From Favolaschia claudopus (lineage: Eukaryota; Basidiomycota; Agaricomycetes; Agaricales; Mycenaceae), in assembly GCA_037176885.1 (NCBI GenBank), contig JAWWNJ010000185.1, positions 310,001 to 374,000 of the forward strand: DNA of 64,000 bases, in the 5' to 3' direction. Position numbers and translations under genes: made by a program. Shown here piece by piece: positions 11,532-24,418 of the stretch (positions within the stretch are counted from its first letter, which is position 1; the number at the start of each line of letters is the position of its first letter). The notes below the pieces were generated by a model. The model made no database searches. It worked only from the letters and a program-made list of their open reading frames with translations, and was not told where the DNA came from.

Positions 11532-12570
11532 TGGATTGAATGTTCCGACTTTGTACTCAGTATGTATTACCCTTTTGCTCGCGGGGTATTGGTGATGTAG
11601 CTCATAGACTGTGTAGCTATATGAAAGAAAGAAACGTTGTATGAGTTGCCAGCGCTAGCCTGTGCTAGCATTATTTCACTCCTCGCGGACAATTCCGGAC
11701 GGAGAAGATCGTGAGACAAAGGCACCGGACTTGCGGTCCGATTTCTTGGAGTTCTATCTTGTTCTATCCATATCGACTGGAAGAATGGTACATATAGCCT
11801 ATGCTGGTCGCTGATTCATCCGGCGTTTTCAAATTTTTGACGAAGATGGCTCAAACTTGAACTCGGCGGCCGGGCAATGGTGGCAAATCTTGAGGTCGAG
11901 TTGATCATGAGTGAATTGTGAGTAAACTTTATCAAGAAGTGCGTGGCAAGTTCCAGTTGGTGGCAAAGTGTCTCATGGATCGCGTCGATGCCCAACAAAT
12001 CAGCGTCGCCGAACTCAGTTGCAGTGCTCCCATGTCGAGAGCAAGTCGAGAGTCTGTGCCAATTGATCAATGATACCCCCCACGAACTCATTGACTAGAA
12101 CGACCAACTCTCCGACTTCAAATGAAAGGGCCGTATCGATGGGTTCTCAGCACAGTGGTATGCGTTCTTCTTCCGAGTTGCGATACTGACATGCCCTCTT
12201 ACTTTCACCCCTCAACAGCTCCTTCAAAGCCTCTCTGAATCATCCTAGCCGTAGCCGAAGGTCGCGGTCGCGTTTCTCAGGGATTTTTCTGAAAATAGCC
12301 TTTTCGTGTTCTAAGAAAGGCAACTGGAAGAAGGGTGGACCGCCAGGCATGACGTTTTCCGGATAATCCCCACTTATCGGCAACTCTCAAGGAGCGGGCA
12401 GAAGCTTCCGAGTCGTTTTGACCGGCTTTGGCGATATGAACACTGTCTTTGGCATCGAGGGGTTGTACCCGAGAGCTTTCCGTGGACCAAATTGTCAATG
12501 GCCGATTTCCCCGTGGCAGGGTATAAAAGGCGAGCACAGTTCAACCACCGAAACAACAAACAGCTCAACA
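11532..12570. other. Intergenic region upstream of the NRPS-like gene
   Basis: 1.04 kb. A 91-codon minus-strand frame at 11816-12091 has no family features and is not called. The 3' part is the promoter of the reductase gene. Confidence 0.5.
12522..12530 (+). promoter_or_regulatory. TATA box of the NRPS-like reductase gene
   Basis: TATAAAAGG lies 41-49 bp before the start codon at 12571, followed by an A/C-rich leader (AACAACAAACAGCTCAACA) typical of efficiently translated fungal genes. The spacing implies a very short 5' leader. A strong TATA box suggests regulated rather than housekeeping expression. Confidence 0.65.
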
Positions 12571-15500
12571 ATGTCCAGCGTTCTCCCTCCTCTCGACTGC
12601 TCTTTTAACCTGTCCCAAATTATCAATGTGCACCTCACTCACCAGAATCGCACCACTGCGTATTCTTTCACCGATGCGAATGGGCACACTACCAATATCA
12701 GCCACTTTGAATTCGCTCGCGCCGCTCATAGGGCCGCGCACATTCTTCGACCTCAGCGGCAGGGAGGCGAGGGGCAGACCCTTGCTATCGTTGCGCTGAC
12801 GGACGTCTTGATCTACCATACACTTACAATGGGTTGCATCATAGCTGGCGTCGTTGTACGTCGTTCCTCGCAATCTCCCATTTACTTTTTCAATCTAATC
12901 TGCGTATTTCAGCCGTTTCTGATTTCGCACCGAAACTCCACGGCCGCCATTCTACATCTGCTCAGCGACACTAATACTCATCGTCTGCTTACCACTCATA
13001 AATCTCTGGGCCATCTGGCGGACGAGCTATCGAGGGACTCCGCATACGAACTATCGTTCGAAGAAGTCCCGCTCCTAGGACAGCTGTATCCGCATCTGGG
13101 ACGCGAGACGGCTGAAGACAATTTCGCGCCTTATCCAGACCCCGTCACGCCATTCCCTGTAGACAATGTTGCTCTCTACCTTCATTCGAGCGGTTCGTTC
13201 CATCATCCCCCTCATACCGTTCAAATTTATACTAATAAAATTCTTAGGAAGTACGGGATTTCCGAAGAGCATCCCGGAATCCCATAGAGCTCTCATTCAT
13301 CACGCTGTGCTAGGTACGTCTTTCAGCCGGTGGATCCAAATTTATCGTATTCAAATCTGGATAGAGGGCGTTTCTGAACTTGCGCAACTAGCCCCTCGTC
13401 TCGCAGCTGGCCAATTGCCCCCTTTCCACACATTGGGTATAATGACGCAGGTGCTGCACCCGCTTTTGAACGGCGCGACATCATGCCTGTATCCTCTTGC
13501 TTCGACAGAAACGGAGTATAGGATCCCTGTCGGAGTGACGTCTGAAAACGCACTTCTCAACGCACAGCGGGCGAAAGTGAACGGGATCATGACCGTGCCT
13601 TCCTTGATTCTCGAATGGCAGTCTGCGGAGGCAGTTGCATATCTCAAAACGCTCAATTTACTGGTGAGCTCCCTGTTCAACTAGCATCCAATTCAGCAAG
13701 TTAATACTTGTGCTTCTAGACGTATGCGGGCGGACCGCTGGCCACACGCGTTGGTACGTTTTTGTTCGACCAAGGCGTCAATATTGTCCCTGTATACGGT
13801 GCAACCGAATGTGAGCTATATCCCCTGATTTACTCATGAGATTACTGACTTGAACCAGTCGGGGCACCAACTGTCATCAAGCGACGCCAAGCTGAGATTG
13901 ATGCTCGGGAATGGGATTGGATTCGTTTCAGCAGGCACTCGCGGATCCGCTGGGTACCGCACGGAGAAGGAACCTTCGAGGCTCAGTTTCTGGTATGGTT
14001 AGCGAGTTCCTGCCTTTTTCCGCTTCTCAATATGATTTGCAGACCGTGCGAGAGACACATCAACTGTCCGTTGAAAATCTACCTGACGTCAAAGGATATG
14101 CAACCAAGGATGTATTCGAAAGGCACCCAACGAAACCAGATTTGTATCGAATGTGGGTGCCTTTTTATACCATGCTGGCAGATTGAAAATTTAATAATTC
14201 TTCTGAAAGTGTTGGCCGTCTGGATGACGTCCTTGTCCTGGCAAATGGTGAGAAAGCCGTCCCAGGGCCTATGGAAGACATCATGATGGCTAGTCCCTTC
14301 ATTATCGGGGCGGTGATGTTCGGACGCGAGCGCAACCAGGTCGGGGTTCTTATCGAGCCTCATCCGAACCATGCCGTCGATCCTAGCGATGAGAAGCAAA
14401 TTGCAAAATTCAGGAACTTAGTGTGGTGAGCCGCGGATTTCTTCGGCGTGCTTCAGCATTCTGAGCAAAGATTATTTAAGGCCGGTCGTTGAAGCGGCTA
14501 ACGAGGTTGGTGCATTTATTTATTACTTGGAACGAACTAGCTAAAACATTGAATCTCCTCAGATTTCTCCGGCGTTCGCTCGAATCTACAAGGAGATGAT
14601 TACGGTAACACACCCATCGAAACCCACCATTCGTGCCCCCAAGGGAACTCTGATGAAAAAACCCACTGTTGCCCTGTATCGCGAGGAAATCGACAAACTG
14701 TGAGTTTCACTATCCAAGTAGCATCGAGTTCAAGATTGTTGACATACGATAGCTACGATACGGTAGAATCTAGCGCAAACGCAGCCAACGACATCGAGCC
14801 GCCATCATCGTGGGCGTCCTCGGATTTATTTCCATGGCTCAAGAAACACGCAAGCCTAGTTGCTGATAGAGAGATATCGGGCGGCCGCGATATCTTTGAT
14901 CAAGGATTCGACAGTCTTAACGCTACTTTCATGCGCCATCGCATTGTCGGGGCGTTGAGAAACTTCGGCACCTCTGAACTTGTTGTCGCTGCGCAGAAGA
15001 TTCCGCAGAATTTCGTCTACGCGCATCCTTCGATCGAGGAATTGGCTGATGCGATTTCAGCCTTGGTTCAAGGCAATGCGGATGGCTCTTCCAATTTCGC
15101 TGCAGCTAAAGCCAATATCGAGCGAATGATCGCCAGATACAGCGATGGCCTTGACAAGGTGACGTTGAAAACTGCTGAGAAGCGGGTTTGTTCGTCCGCA
15201 ACCGTCCTTCTTACGGGCTCGACCGGTGGACTGGGTTCGCATATTCTCGAGAGCTTGCTTGCTAGTCCCACCGTCGAGCGCGTGTACGCGTTCAACCGAA
15301 AAGGACGAACTCCGCTTTCCATGCGCCAGACATCTGCCTTTATTGATCGTAGTCTCGACGTCACTCTGCTGTCGTCGGAAAAGCTAGTTTATCTCGAAGG
15401 TGATGCGGCTAAGCAAGACTTGGGATTACCACTGGATGTATTCAAGACGGTTTGTTCACCAGACTCAAAGATTTCACTGAACGCTGAATCTTTCTCATTT

Positions 15501-16470
15501 AGGTCCGCGACACGATCACCGCAATTATACACAATGCCTGGGCCTTGGATTTCAACAAAACACTGTCATCGTTCGAGCCACATCTCAAGGGGACGCGCAA
15601 TCTCATCGATGTGGCCTGCCAATCTCCGAACGTCGTGCGATTCCTCTTCACCTCGTCCATTGCTTCCGCACAAAATTGGGATGTGAAGCGCGGCCCGTTC
15701 CCCGAAGAGCTTCAGCTAGATGCCACAGTAGCTGTTGGAAACGGATATGGAGAGAGTAAATACGTGTCTGAGCGGGTGGGTTCCGATTTCTCAAATCCTT
15801 GAATCTTTACTTCAATTCAACGATGTTGTTCAATCTAGATCCTGGCCGCATCCGGCCTTCCCGCTACATCCTTCCGCATCGGCCAAGTCTGCGGGTCTGC
15901 CACCACTGGCACCTGGTCCACCTCCGACTGGCTTCCCGCTCTCGTGAAATCGAGCATCGCACTGGGAAATTTTCCATCCGATACTACCGTCACGATCAAC
16001 TGGATTCCACCGGAGGCGGTTTCGCAAGCTATCATTGACGCTACCCTGAGCGCTCAGCCAGCTTCGTTTGCGATGAATCTCGTCCACCCGCGCCCGGTAT
16101 CCTGGGATAGCATAATGTCGGCGATGGCAGGCTCGGTGGGCGTCAGACTTCCGTTGATTCCGATGAAGGAGTGGGTCGCCCAGTTGGAGGATTGTGCGGG
16201 TGATGCGCTGGGCGAGGAGGTGGAGAGGATCGTGAGTCTTTGATTTTTCCCTGCAGTCGCACCTAACGCAACACGGTACAGCCCGCAATCAAATTACTTG
16301 ACTTTTTCAAAGCTGCGGTGGCTGGCTCAGGCACAGGATTGAATGTCGTCTTCTCGACGGAAAAGGCGCAGGCTTTGAGCGAGACGATGAAGGAGTTGAA
16401 TCCGATTTGTGAGGAAGACGCGTTGCGGTGGGTCGGATATTGGAAGAAGGACTCTTTTATTGCTGTTTAG
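12571..16470 (+). CDS. Adenylate-forming reductase (NRPS-like, A-T-R)
   Basis: This multidomain enzyme activates a carboxylic acid as its adenylate, loads it on a carrier arm and releases it reductively, usually as an aldehyde, using NADPH. The adenylation domain shows the P-loop motif SSGSTGFPKSI (rebuilt across an intron at 13193-13247), VPVYGATEFGAP, and VGRLDDVLVLANGEKAVP with the catalytic lysine region. The carrier domain has the phosphopantetheine site DIFDQGFDSLNA. The reductase domain is SDR-like: nucleotide-binding VLLTGSTGGLGSHILE, IIHNAWALDFN, FTSSIAS and the YGESKY catalytic Tyr-x-x-x-Lys. No condensation domain is present. There are roughly ten short introns; 12856-12912 and 13193-13247 are clear and some others, for example after HHAVLG near 13316, are approximate. 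The substrate (aryl acid, amino acid or polyketide) cannot be read from the sequence. The flanking genes do not form an obvious pathway. Confidence 0.92.
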
Positions 16471-17827
16471 AAGTTGGTTTGAACGAAGATTTGACGAGTA
16501 CTTGATATATTAGAAATAAATGTATTTCTTTACCAGAGGTTCGTGCCGATGTTTTGCGTGATGGGGCTTGTCGCTTTTGGAAACTCGTCGCATGTTCATT
16601 GTTGGATATAGAAACGACGACGGTTTTTCGGACCGTTTCGGATATGCTCGGAGTATGTCTTCCCGGGAAATTCCGAACCGGATCAACGAGTTCAACTAAA
16701 ATCCAGTGAAGCCTTTGTAACTTGTTAAGTCCGGCGGCGGGTCTTGGATCTTTGAGCAAGTTGAGTAGTCTTTGTACGGCTACCCTTCAAATAACTGGGT
16801 CTAGCAAAGTTATACGAGTCAGCCATTACAGCAAACATACTGTACATGGCACATGCAACCTTGTCTCAGATCCCGTTCGGACTCGGTCACTCGGACGATG
16901 ATTTCAACATCTGAAACGGAATAGTAGACATGATGTAGTTCCTGGTTGTCTCCGCAAGATCCCCGACTTATCATAAGTAGTCGGACAATGAATGCACGAA
17001 AGAATGAACAACTCAGTAGGCTGGTTTATACATATGTTCAAATTTTTGGGTCAGACCCTGAATCGAGGCTTCTCACTCCAAGTGACTTTCGCCGCGGCAG
17101 AAGATCTTCGCGAATCCTTCTTAATTGCATGCTTGGCAACGCAGGGTCCTCCGCCTGTGCTTGAGCGACGCTGGAAAGGGCTGAGAGTAACGTGTTTGGA
17201 TATTCCTATTTTTAGATACAGGTACAGTGAGTCCATATCTGTCCATATGCTCAGCACCGTTTACTTTTGGGCCTTGCACATGTTGAGTTGAACCGCTCGG
17301 CTTTCATCCTCCGGTTCGCCTATTTCACAGCTGAAGCTAAAAATAGAATACCAAACGGATCAATTGATGGGCTGTTCGTGGCCGTAAGCATATGGCTGAC
17401 ACGCGTTGCTGGTCGAGACGACGATACTTACCAGCTGATAGTGAGTCATCCTAGTGGCAAGTTGTCTTACGGCTGCAAAGTATTTCCTGGTTCAGAATCT
17501 CAGATAGCAAGGCCAGTTGCATTTTCTATTTTTGTAGTTTGCATTTGGTTTTCTTGAGTTTGCAGGCTTCGAGATCGGATCAGCGGAAGTCAAACGACAC
17601 ATGCTTCTTGTTCACATTCGGTTGAGGTCGTTATGGCCCCGCACGGCTTCTTCGTTGATCCTGATGAATGCTTGTGGAGATACCGCCTCGTACATAGCTC
17701 CTTCTGACTGCTCCACACGTTCACGGCTGAGGTCTTCGTATAAATTCAACATGTCTTCGGCAAGACTCTGCAGGAATTTACTCCCCATCGACCGACTGCT
17801 CATCCCCGGCACTCTCAGTCATTCGCT
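16471..17827. other. Intergenic, no gene seen
   Basis: 1.36 kb between the reductase and the aspartic protease. Short frames here have no family features. The 3' end holds the protease promoter. Confidence 0.5.
17739..17746 (+). promoter_or_regulatory. TATA box of the aspartic protease gene
   Basis: TATAAATT lies about 82-89 bp before the start codon at 17828. Confidence 0.45.
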
Positions 17828-19512
17828 ATGTTCAACAAGTCCGCTCTCCTTCTTGCTGTCACTTTGGCCATCTCCGCTGTTGCCAACCCCTCGCCCTCTC
17901 CTCTTGAGCCGGTTCAGCGTGGCACCACCATCCCCCTCGGGAAGCGTAGCTCGCTCACTCGGGAGGACGGCGTCTTCGACCATGACAAGGCTATTGCCTC
18001 CACGATCTTTACTCTGAACAAGCACCGTTCCAACTTGATCAACCTTCAGAAGAACGAGGGTGCCCACGTTTTCAACGCTGTACGGTTCCTACATTGCCTT
18101 TTTGTTTTTATTGCGTGGCATTTACGACTCTTGCTTTCAGGGAGCTTATATCCACCCTCTGAAAACCATCCCCATCGATGTCGAGGCCCGCATGCAGAAG
18201 CGTCAATCCGAGGCGCTGACCGACGAAGAGGACGATCTCGAATGGGCTGGCTCCATCTCTGTCGGCACTCCTGGCCAGAAGTTCTTGATCGACTTCGACA
18301 GTAAGTCTTGAATCTTCCCTATGCTCTTTTCATGTAATGTCTCCCAGCCGGTTCTGCCGACCTTTGGATTCCTTCCTCCTCCTGCACAAGCAGCACCTGC
18401 TCCTCCAAATCGAAGTACAAGGCTTCCTCGTCCTCTACCTCTTCCAAGAAGTCCGGGACATTTACCATTGAATACGGCGATGGTAATAGTCTCTCTCGAC
18501 AGACGCTTTAATTCTTCTTAGCTCACAAGTTCGCTGAATTAAGGTAGCACGGTGAGCGGTCCCGTTTACACCGACTCGGGTAAGCTTGTCGTATCATTAT
18601 GTGATCCCTCATCGCTAATTTATTCCAGTGAACGTCGCTGGCATCTCCGTTTCTGGACAATACTTCAGTCCCGTTACCACCCTCTCCTCCAGCTTCTCCG
18701 ACGACCCCATCGACGGGTGCGCTTCTTCTTCTCTCTCTTGTCCTTAGGTTAGCTTCGCTAATCTCATTTCTTTAGGATTCTAGGATTAGCGTTCCCCGCC
18801 ATTTCGAACCTCGGCAAGAACCCCTTCTTCAACACCGCTGCCAACGCCGGCGCTGTCGCCGCTAACCAATTCTCCTTCTACCTCGCCAGCACCGGCTCCG
18901 AGCTCTACCTCGGCGGCGCCAACAAGGCGCACTACACCGGCGCTATTGAGTACAACTCCGTTGATTCCAGCAGTGGCTTCTGGCAGGCGACCAACGGGAA
19001 GGCCAAGGTCGGTACCACCACTGTGCTGTCGAGCGTCCAGACCATCATCGATTCGGGCACCACGATTATGTACGGCCCTCCCGCCGACGTGAAGAAGATC
19101 TTTGCCTCGGTGTCTGGGTCGAAGCTCTTCGATTCTACTAACGGTGTGTCTTGTTTTCTTCCTTCCTTCGTAACTCTTATTCCCCTCCCTCCTATAGGCT
19201 TCTACTCCTACCCCTGCGCCACCCCGCCGAAAATCTCATTCAACTACGGCGGCAAGGACTGGACCATCTCCGCCGCGAACATCAACCTCGGGCAGACCAC
19301 GACTGGTTCCAAGGACTGTGTTGCTTCGCTCGCGGCACAGGACTTGGGGTTGGGCAGCCACGTCTTCCTATTGGGAGATAGTTTCATGAAGAACATGTAC
19401 AGGTGCGTTTGATTTGATTTGACTTCTCTTCGCGTCTATGTTTCGCTGACGATGCGTGCGCAGTGTGTTTGACTTTGATCGTGAGGCGGTCGGATTCGCA
19501 ACTCTTGCATAA
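17828..19512 (+). CDS. Secreted pepsin-like aspartic protease (A1 family, polyporopepsin type)
   Basis: A signal peptide (ALLLAVTLAISAVANPSP) and a propeptide lead to a mature domain that probably begins after the KR site in ARMQKRQS. Both catalytic aspartates are visible: DFDTGSADLWIPSS (the T/G restored across the intron at about 18301) and IIDSGTTIMYGPP. The flap region is FTIEYGDGS-TVSGPVY, followed by DGILGLAFPAIS, again created by splicing, and the C-terminal FLLGDSFMKNMY-SVFDFDREAVGFA. Only one cysteine pair candidate (YPCATPP and SKDCVAS) is seen late in the protein, as in polyporopepsin. About eight short introns. An extracellular, acid-active peptidase is expected. The gene appears intact. 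Confidence 0.95.
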
Positions 19513-20212
19513 GGGAATGTGGAAGAGTATGTAAAAAATCTGCATGGACAAAGACACTGTATTATTATTCACCTTATCTATTGCATTGCTCGCATTTTGC
19601 CCAAGCGAGGGAGACAGTGAGGAATCCGCATCATCAAGTTGCAACACCGCCTGCACCAAAGTCGCCGCCGACTCCCTTCAATTTAACTTTCAACACTATT
19701 TCCGCATTCGAGATACCGGAGACTGGTCACGGCTATCTCTGTTACTGTATCCTCTCGTCGCATATACAGGTTGTCCAATGTCTGGTAGAATATATTATCT
19801 TCGAGCCGTGTCAACCGCGCTGCAGTCTGTGCAACTCATTGGGCACGAGAAACTCGCCTCCGGCTTTCGGCTCGGCTGGTATGAATCAGCTTCAATTGCA
19901 AGTGCGTTTAACGACCAGTACAACCTTCTCGGGAAAATGAGTCGTTAATGGAAAAACCGCGAGCAAGGGAATTCTTGAAGCCTCAAGGTTGAGTTTGAGC
20001 AGAAAATGCATGTGAAAAGGAACGAAGGAAAACGGGCGGAAAATGGGAGGAGGAGGAGGACTGTCGGATATGGAGAAACACGGAACGAAACCAAATCAAA
20101 GGTCGCCGGCTTGACGAGGAAAATACAGCCTGAGGCAAGCCTGCAGCTGAGGGATGTATACAAATAACGGAATACACCCAACGAACGTGCGCTTTCCTCC
20201 CTGTCACCTATA
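19513..20212. other. Intergenic, no gene seen
   Basis: 700 bp downstream of the protease gene, with only short frames without family features. Confidence 0.4.
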
Positions 20213-20660
20213 GCTAGCTCAAGGGGTACCCACCCTTGAAACTTCGGACACAGGGTCGGAACAGTGACTTAACGCTCGCTCGACCCCCCCACCCCCCCTA
20301 CGTAAGTGTTACATAATCCCCAAAACAGGTAATTCCCATCAAAAACTGCCAAAGTTTGGTCGAATTTTGCTTTGATTCTGACCATATCAGTACACTTCTG
20401 GGACACTTCACTGCTCAAATGTGGTATCCCACACAATTTTTTGCATTTTCCCGGCCATGACTTGTCGTTCGGGTTTGTCCGGGATACACCCAATATATTA
20501 TGTAATCAAATATTTTTCTCACTTTTTTTTCTGACCTTCTCAAACGCGTTTTCAGACCAATCTAAGGCTAGGTCGGAAAGGTGGAATAAGGCGACCTTGA
20601 GGCCCACCCCCCCCTTAGCCGGTGTCTCGGGTTTTGCCGGTGGGTACCCCTTGAGCTAGC
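20213..20660. mobile_element. MITE-like element with 22-bp perfect inverted ends
   Basis: GCTAGCTCAAGGGGTACC and four more bases at 20213-20234 are matched perfectly in reverse complement at 20639-20660. Just inside both ends lie C-rich runs (about 20283-20300 and 20602-20615), so the inverted similarity is extended loosely inward. The 448-bp interior has no coding frame of note. AGCTAGCTCAA also appears in direct orientation at both edges (20212-20222 and 20654-20664), but because it is partly palindromic this cannot be called a target duplication with certainty. A non-autonomous DNA transposon is the simplest reading. Confidence 0.7.
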
Positions 20661-21538
20661 TCAACCAAGAACATCGCCGACTACAGTAGTATATATTAAT
20701 AATATACTGTACTTGGACAATTGAACTCCGGATTCCTGACGGGACTTATGGAGATAGTGATAAGCAATAGTAAGGTTATACAGTTCATAACTTCATCACA
20801 CCACCTTGAACCCAATCTAAGGTATCATATAAGTTAGACGCCGCACTACCGAATTCGGTAGATACGCATGAAGAGCTGCAGCAAAGAAAACCCCCGTTCC
20901 GCGACGCCATTTACAAACGCGATCCGCCTCCATAATATCCGCTCATACAATCCCCTCCCCTCCCATCTTCCCTCCTCCACGACTCAATCTCACACGAGCA
21001 AGACCCCGAAAATCACGTCAGGGGCCACGTCAGTCCTCCGATCACCCCACAATTTTGATCACCCCACATTTTACCCCAGACTCAGCTGACCTTCCCCGCA
21101 TTTGACGGGATCAAATTACTTGCCTTATGCGGGTACGGAATCATATTTGGGGCCTGGCCCCACCAATCGCGCGCTCGCCAGGAATGATTCGAATGAGGGA
21201 ATCGTCTAGAAGGAATGCAAACGGCGAGCTTATTCGCGCGGCGAAGAGGCCGTGGGCTCACACGAGCAGGGGAAACCGAAACGGACTCTTGGGGAGGGGG
21301 GTACCGAGTCTTTGGGGAGGGATAAGGCAGGATAAGCATGGGGACTCGAAGGCTAAAACGACGGACGACGGATGAGCGGCAAGATAATACAGTTAATATA
21401 TTTGGGTTTTCAATGCAATGTGGTGACAGCCGTAGCTACGACTGGTTGAGGGCTCGACAACATACTGTACAGAATTCAATGCGAGTTGGGTTTGGTTTGG
21501 GGTTTCTTGTGGTGAATGCTGATTATATATTGGATTAT
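20661..21538. other. Intergenic, no gene seen
   Basis: 878 bp. A short direct repeat GATCACCCCACA(A/-)TTTT occurs twice around 21039-21073. No gene is supported. Confidence 0.4.
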
Positions 21539-22231
21539 TTAGACGGAGTCGGCGGAGCTGATGGACTACAGGGAGCAAGGGAGGAAGCAGGTCAGAGTGA
21601 GAGGCAATGAAGGGAGGGGTGGATATATGTACGCACGGTGGCATCGGAGATGGCGGTGGTCTTGGGAGGGGAACCGGAGACGGCAGCGGAGGTGCGGGCG
21701 ATGGCGGAGAGGTCGACTATTGAATGAGGCGAGGGGATGAGCACACGACCGTAGCGCATATAGGCAGGGGACGTACCTCCGTTCTTGAGGGCGTTCATGC
21801 GGACCTTGCGGGCGGCGGCGAGGTCCTCCTCGGAGAGCTCCAAGACGGGCGACGCGACCTTCTTGAGGGAGGTGGCTGTAGTAAAGTACACGTTAGGCTT
21901 GGCAACAGGGACGGCGGAGGCACACGAGCAGGGCAAAGAAAGACACGTACGGTCGTCCGAGTGGGCGCTCTGGCTGTCGTCGTCGTCCACGAGCTCCTCG
22001 TCGAGCTCGGCCTGGCCGTCGTCGATACCGGCAAATTCGAGATCACGCTGGTGTGGAGTGAGCTCCATGGCTTTCACACACACGTATCGGATAACGCACC
22101 TCGTTCTCGAGATTGCCCCAGTTGTGTGCGCCGCCGCCGTTCTTGCGCATGGCGGTGTTGAGGCCGGACTTGTTCTCGGAGCGGTCCTTGAGCATGGAGC
22201 GCAGAGAGGCGGAGCGGGCGGTGCGGGTCAT
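21539..22231 (-). CDS. HABP4/Stm1-like ribosome- or RNA-associated protein
   Basis: The N-terminus TRTARSASLRSMLKDRSENK followed by KNGGGAHNWGNLENE matches the K-x-G-x-G-x-HNWG pattern of the hyaluronan/mRNA-binding family (HABP4, SERBP1, yeast Stm1), small disordered proteins that sit on ribosomes and mRNA. It is followed by an acidic stretch (ELDEELVDDDDSQ) and SEEDLAAARKVRMNAL. Splicing is clear on the minus strand: GTGCGT...CACCAG, GTACGTG...CTACAG, GTACGTCC...CAATAG and a last intron GTGCGT...CTGTAG that replaces an unspliced tail with SISSADSV and a stop at 21539-21541. The product is about 130 residues. Only the N-terminal motif is diagnostic. Confidence 0.68.
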
Positions 22232-24418
22232 GATGTGTGAATGGAGAGGTATATGGGTGCGGGGGAGAGAGGAAAGGGTGGGGGTCGTTACAGGCAAGCA
22301 AAGGTGGAGTGGCGTTTGGTGGTTGTTGTGGTTGTGGTGAGAGAAGGCGTGAGGTTGGCGTCAATTTATACCAAGTCGGCACAAAGCGACCAATACAAAA
22401 TACATCACACAACAAAAGCGTTCGCGTAAAGGAACAAATCGGTTTCTTTGTGCTTCCATGCCCGGTACTTCTCGTCGTCGCCTATACGCCCAACAGCAGC
22501 CTGGTCTGCTGGCCGTTGCGCTCGACGGGCAGGTCCATCCAGAGCTTGCTAGAGTGCATCTAGATCTGGTCGGACACAAATGGAGTTATAATCGGCAGGT
22601 GATGGGTATGGGACCCCAGACACCAGATTCAGCCTCCGCTTTTAGGTTGCGAAACTGATAGAGATTTCGAAGGTTCTAGTCCCGTTTTTGTCTGGGAACA
22701 CCGTTCGGGATATTCCGAATGCAGGGTTCAACGTAGAACAAAACATTTTGTTGTTTGAGGTTGAACAAAGAAATTTGACATGGGTTTTATGCTAAGGAAG
22801 CCTCCTGGAGCCAGGGAATAATCGCCATGGAAGCAAGTACAACAATTGGGTGAACGTCTCACTCGTCACACGACTCGAATCCGGAATATTAAGAAAGATC
22901 CGTGCAACTCAAGGTGCAACCCGTGTTGTACTACGGTTCAAAGAAATTACGCCGTCACCCCTACTTGTGTGAGTACAGGCAATTGCAATGTTTAAAACGG
23001 TCAAACATGAATGCCCGCTGGAGTTGCGCGACTTACAACTGGTTACTTGACCCTATACAAACATATCTGATTCATGAGCGAGGACCCCCAAGAGATCGAG
23101 TAAAAGAGTAAAGAATATAAACTCCCTTGAATCATGACGACGACGCGCAGAATGTCGCGCTCCATAAGGAAAGGCAACGGCCAATGAATCGTCTCGTCCT
23201 AGTGAACGAGACGCAGATTACCTATAATTCGACTCTGGGTTAACGACTTCCATCATACCGAGCAAACCCTGGTGTTTAACCCTCATCCGAGTATGCAAAC
23301 TCTGGTCTTTTTGTGCGATGATTTATAGGAAGTCGATTCGGAAAACAGACCTAATAACAAATTAAAGAGGTACGGATGTGGATGTTTGGGCACTTGACGC
23401 ATCAGGGAGAATTATCCTGCCCTGGTTTAGACTCGTACGGTAAAGAAAACAGAACAAAAAACTTGAAAGCCTGCCTCAGCGGATGGCGAACCGGTCGACG
23501 GGCCCAGCCGTTCTGGTACACAACGGATGCGAAGATGAGTTGCATTCGAGAAGAGGAGGGGATGGCGAGTTGAGTGGATTTGGGGAGGTGTTCGGGAGGG
23601 GATTTTAAGACCACGGTGGTAGGTTCAAGCTGAAAGAGAGACGCTGTAGGGCATCGCAGGGGGGAAGTATAAGTACTAGGACGAGGAGCACTTTGTCGTC
23701 CATCATCGAGCGTTTTGAGAGGTAAAGTAGAGTAGTTGAATTCGGCAATATGCCGCTCGAGTATTCGCCTGACACAAATATCATCAGCAGACACACACAA
23801 ACATATCCGACTCGGATTTAGAATTTTTTACATACCGATCCGATTTGGTACTTACCTCTAATTATGGGGACCCGGAAATGAGGATGCGCTCGCCGTAGGG
23901 TTGGGAAGGGAACGGAAGTGGTATTCTGAGCAGACAGGATGCACTGAACGGCAGATAGCTGTGAGGGCTGTGAGGGCCGCGAGATGACGCGAGGAGAGGA
24001 TGGGTTGCTTGTATTTGAAGAAGCAGAGATATGTCAAAGATCATCTCTGCGCAGGCACATCAGTGTAGTACGAGTAGAGTTGATTGACAGAACAGACCGT
24101 AGATAAACGAGGGACGAGCCAAGTAAAGGACGAGTGGCTTTTGAGTGGAACTGCCCTGTCTACTACTAGTGACCGGGGGGCTTGATAATTTTGGTTCAAA
24201 CTTCATTTTGAGATGCGCTTGGAAGCAAAAGCAGACGGGTTGCTGTTATCCGAGGAGGGTGCTGTTGCTTCGCTATGGCGGCGGCAGATAGCAACCGGGT
24301 GGGATTCTGTGGATTAAAGGTTGGTCCAGACAATTCTCGACTCGACAGAATGCTATAGAGGGAAGTAACGAACTTGAAGACACGATGATGAACTCGCTGG
24401 ATGGGAAGAAAGTTGAAA
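22232..24418. other. 2.2-kb region with no supportable gene
   Basis: The first 200 bp is the promoter of the HABP4-like gene. A 132-codon minus-strand frame at 23402-23800 and a 60-codon one at 23862-24044 lie near each other and could be exons, but I see no domain, no convincing splice join and no signal peptide, so no gene is called. Confidence 0.4.

Noticed and set aside
21724..22240. 145- and 151-codon plus frames antisense to the HABP4-like gene
   Set aside because: Shadows of the minus-strand exons; Val/Gly/Arg-rich text.
23402..23800. 132-codon minus-strand open frame possibly joined to 23862-24044
   Set aside because: No convincing splice join and no family resemblance.
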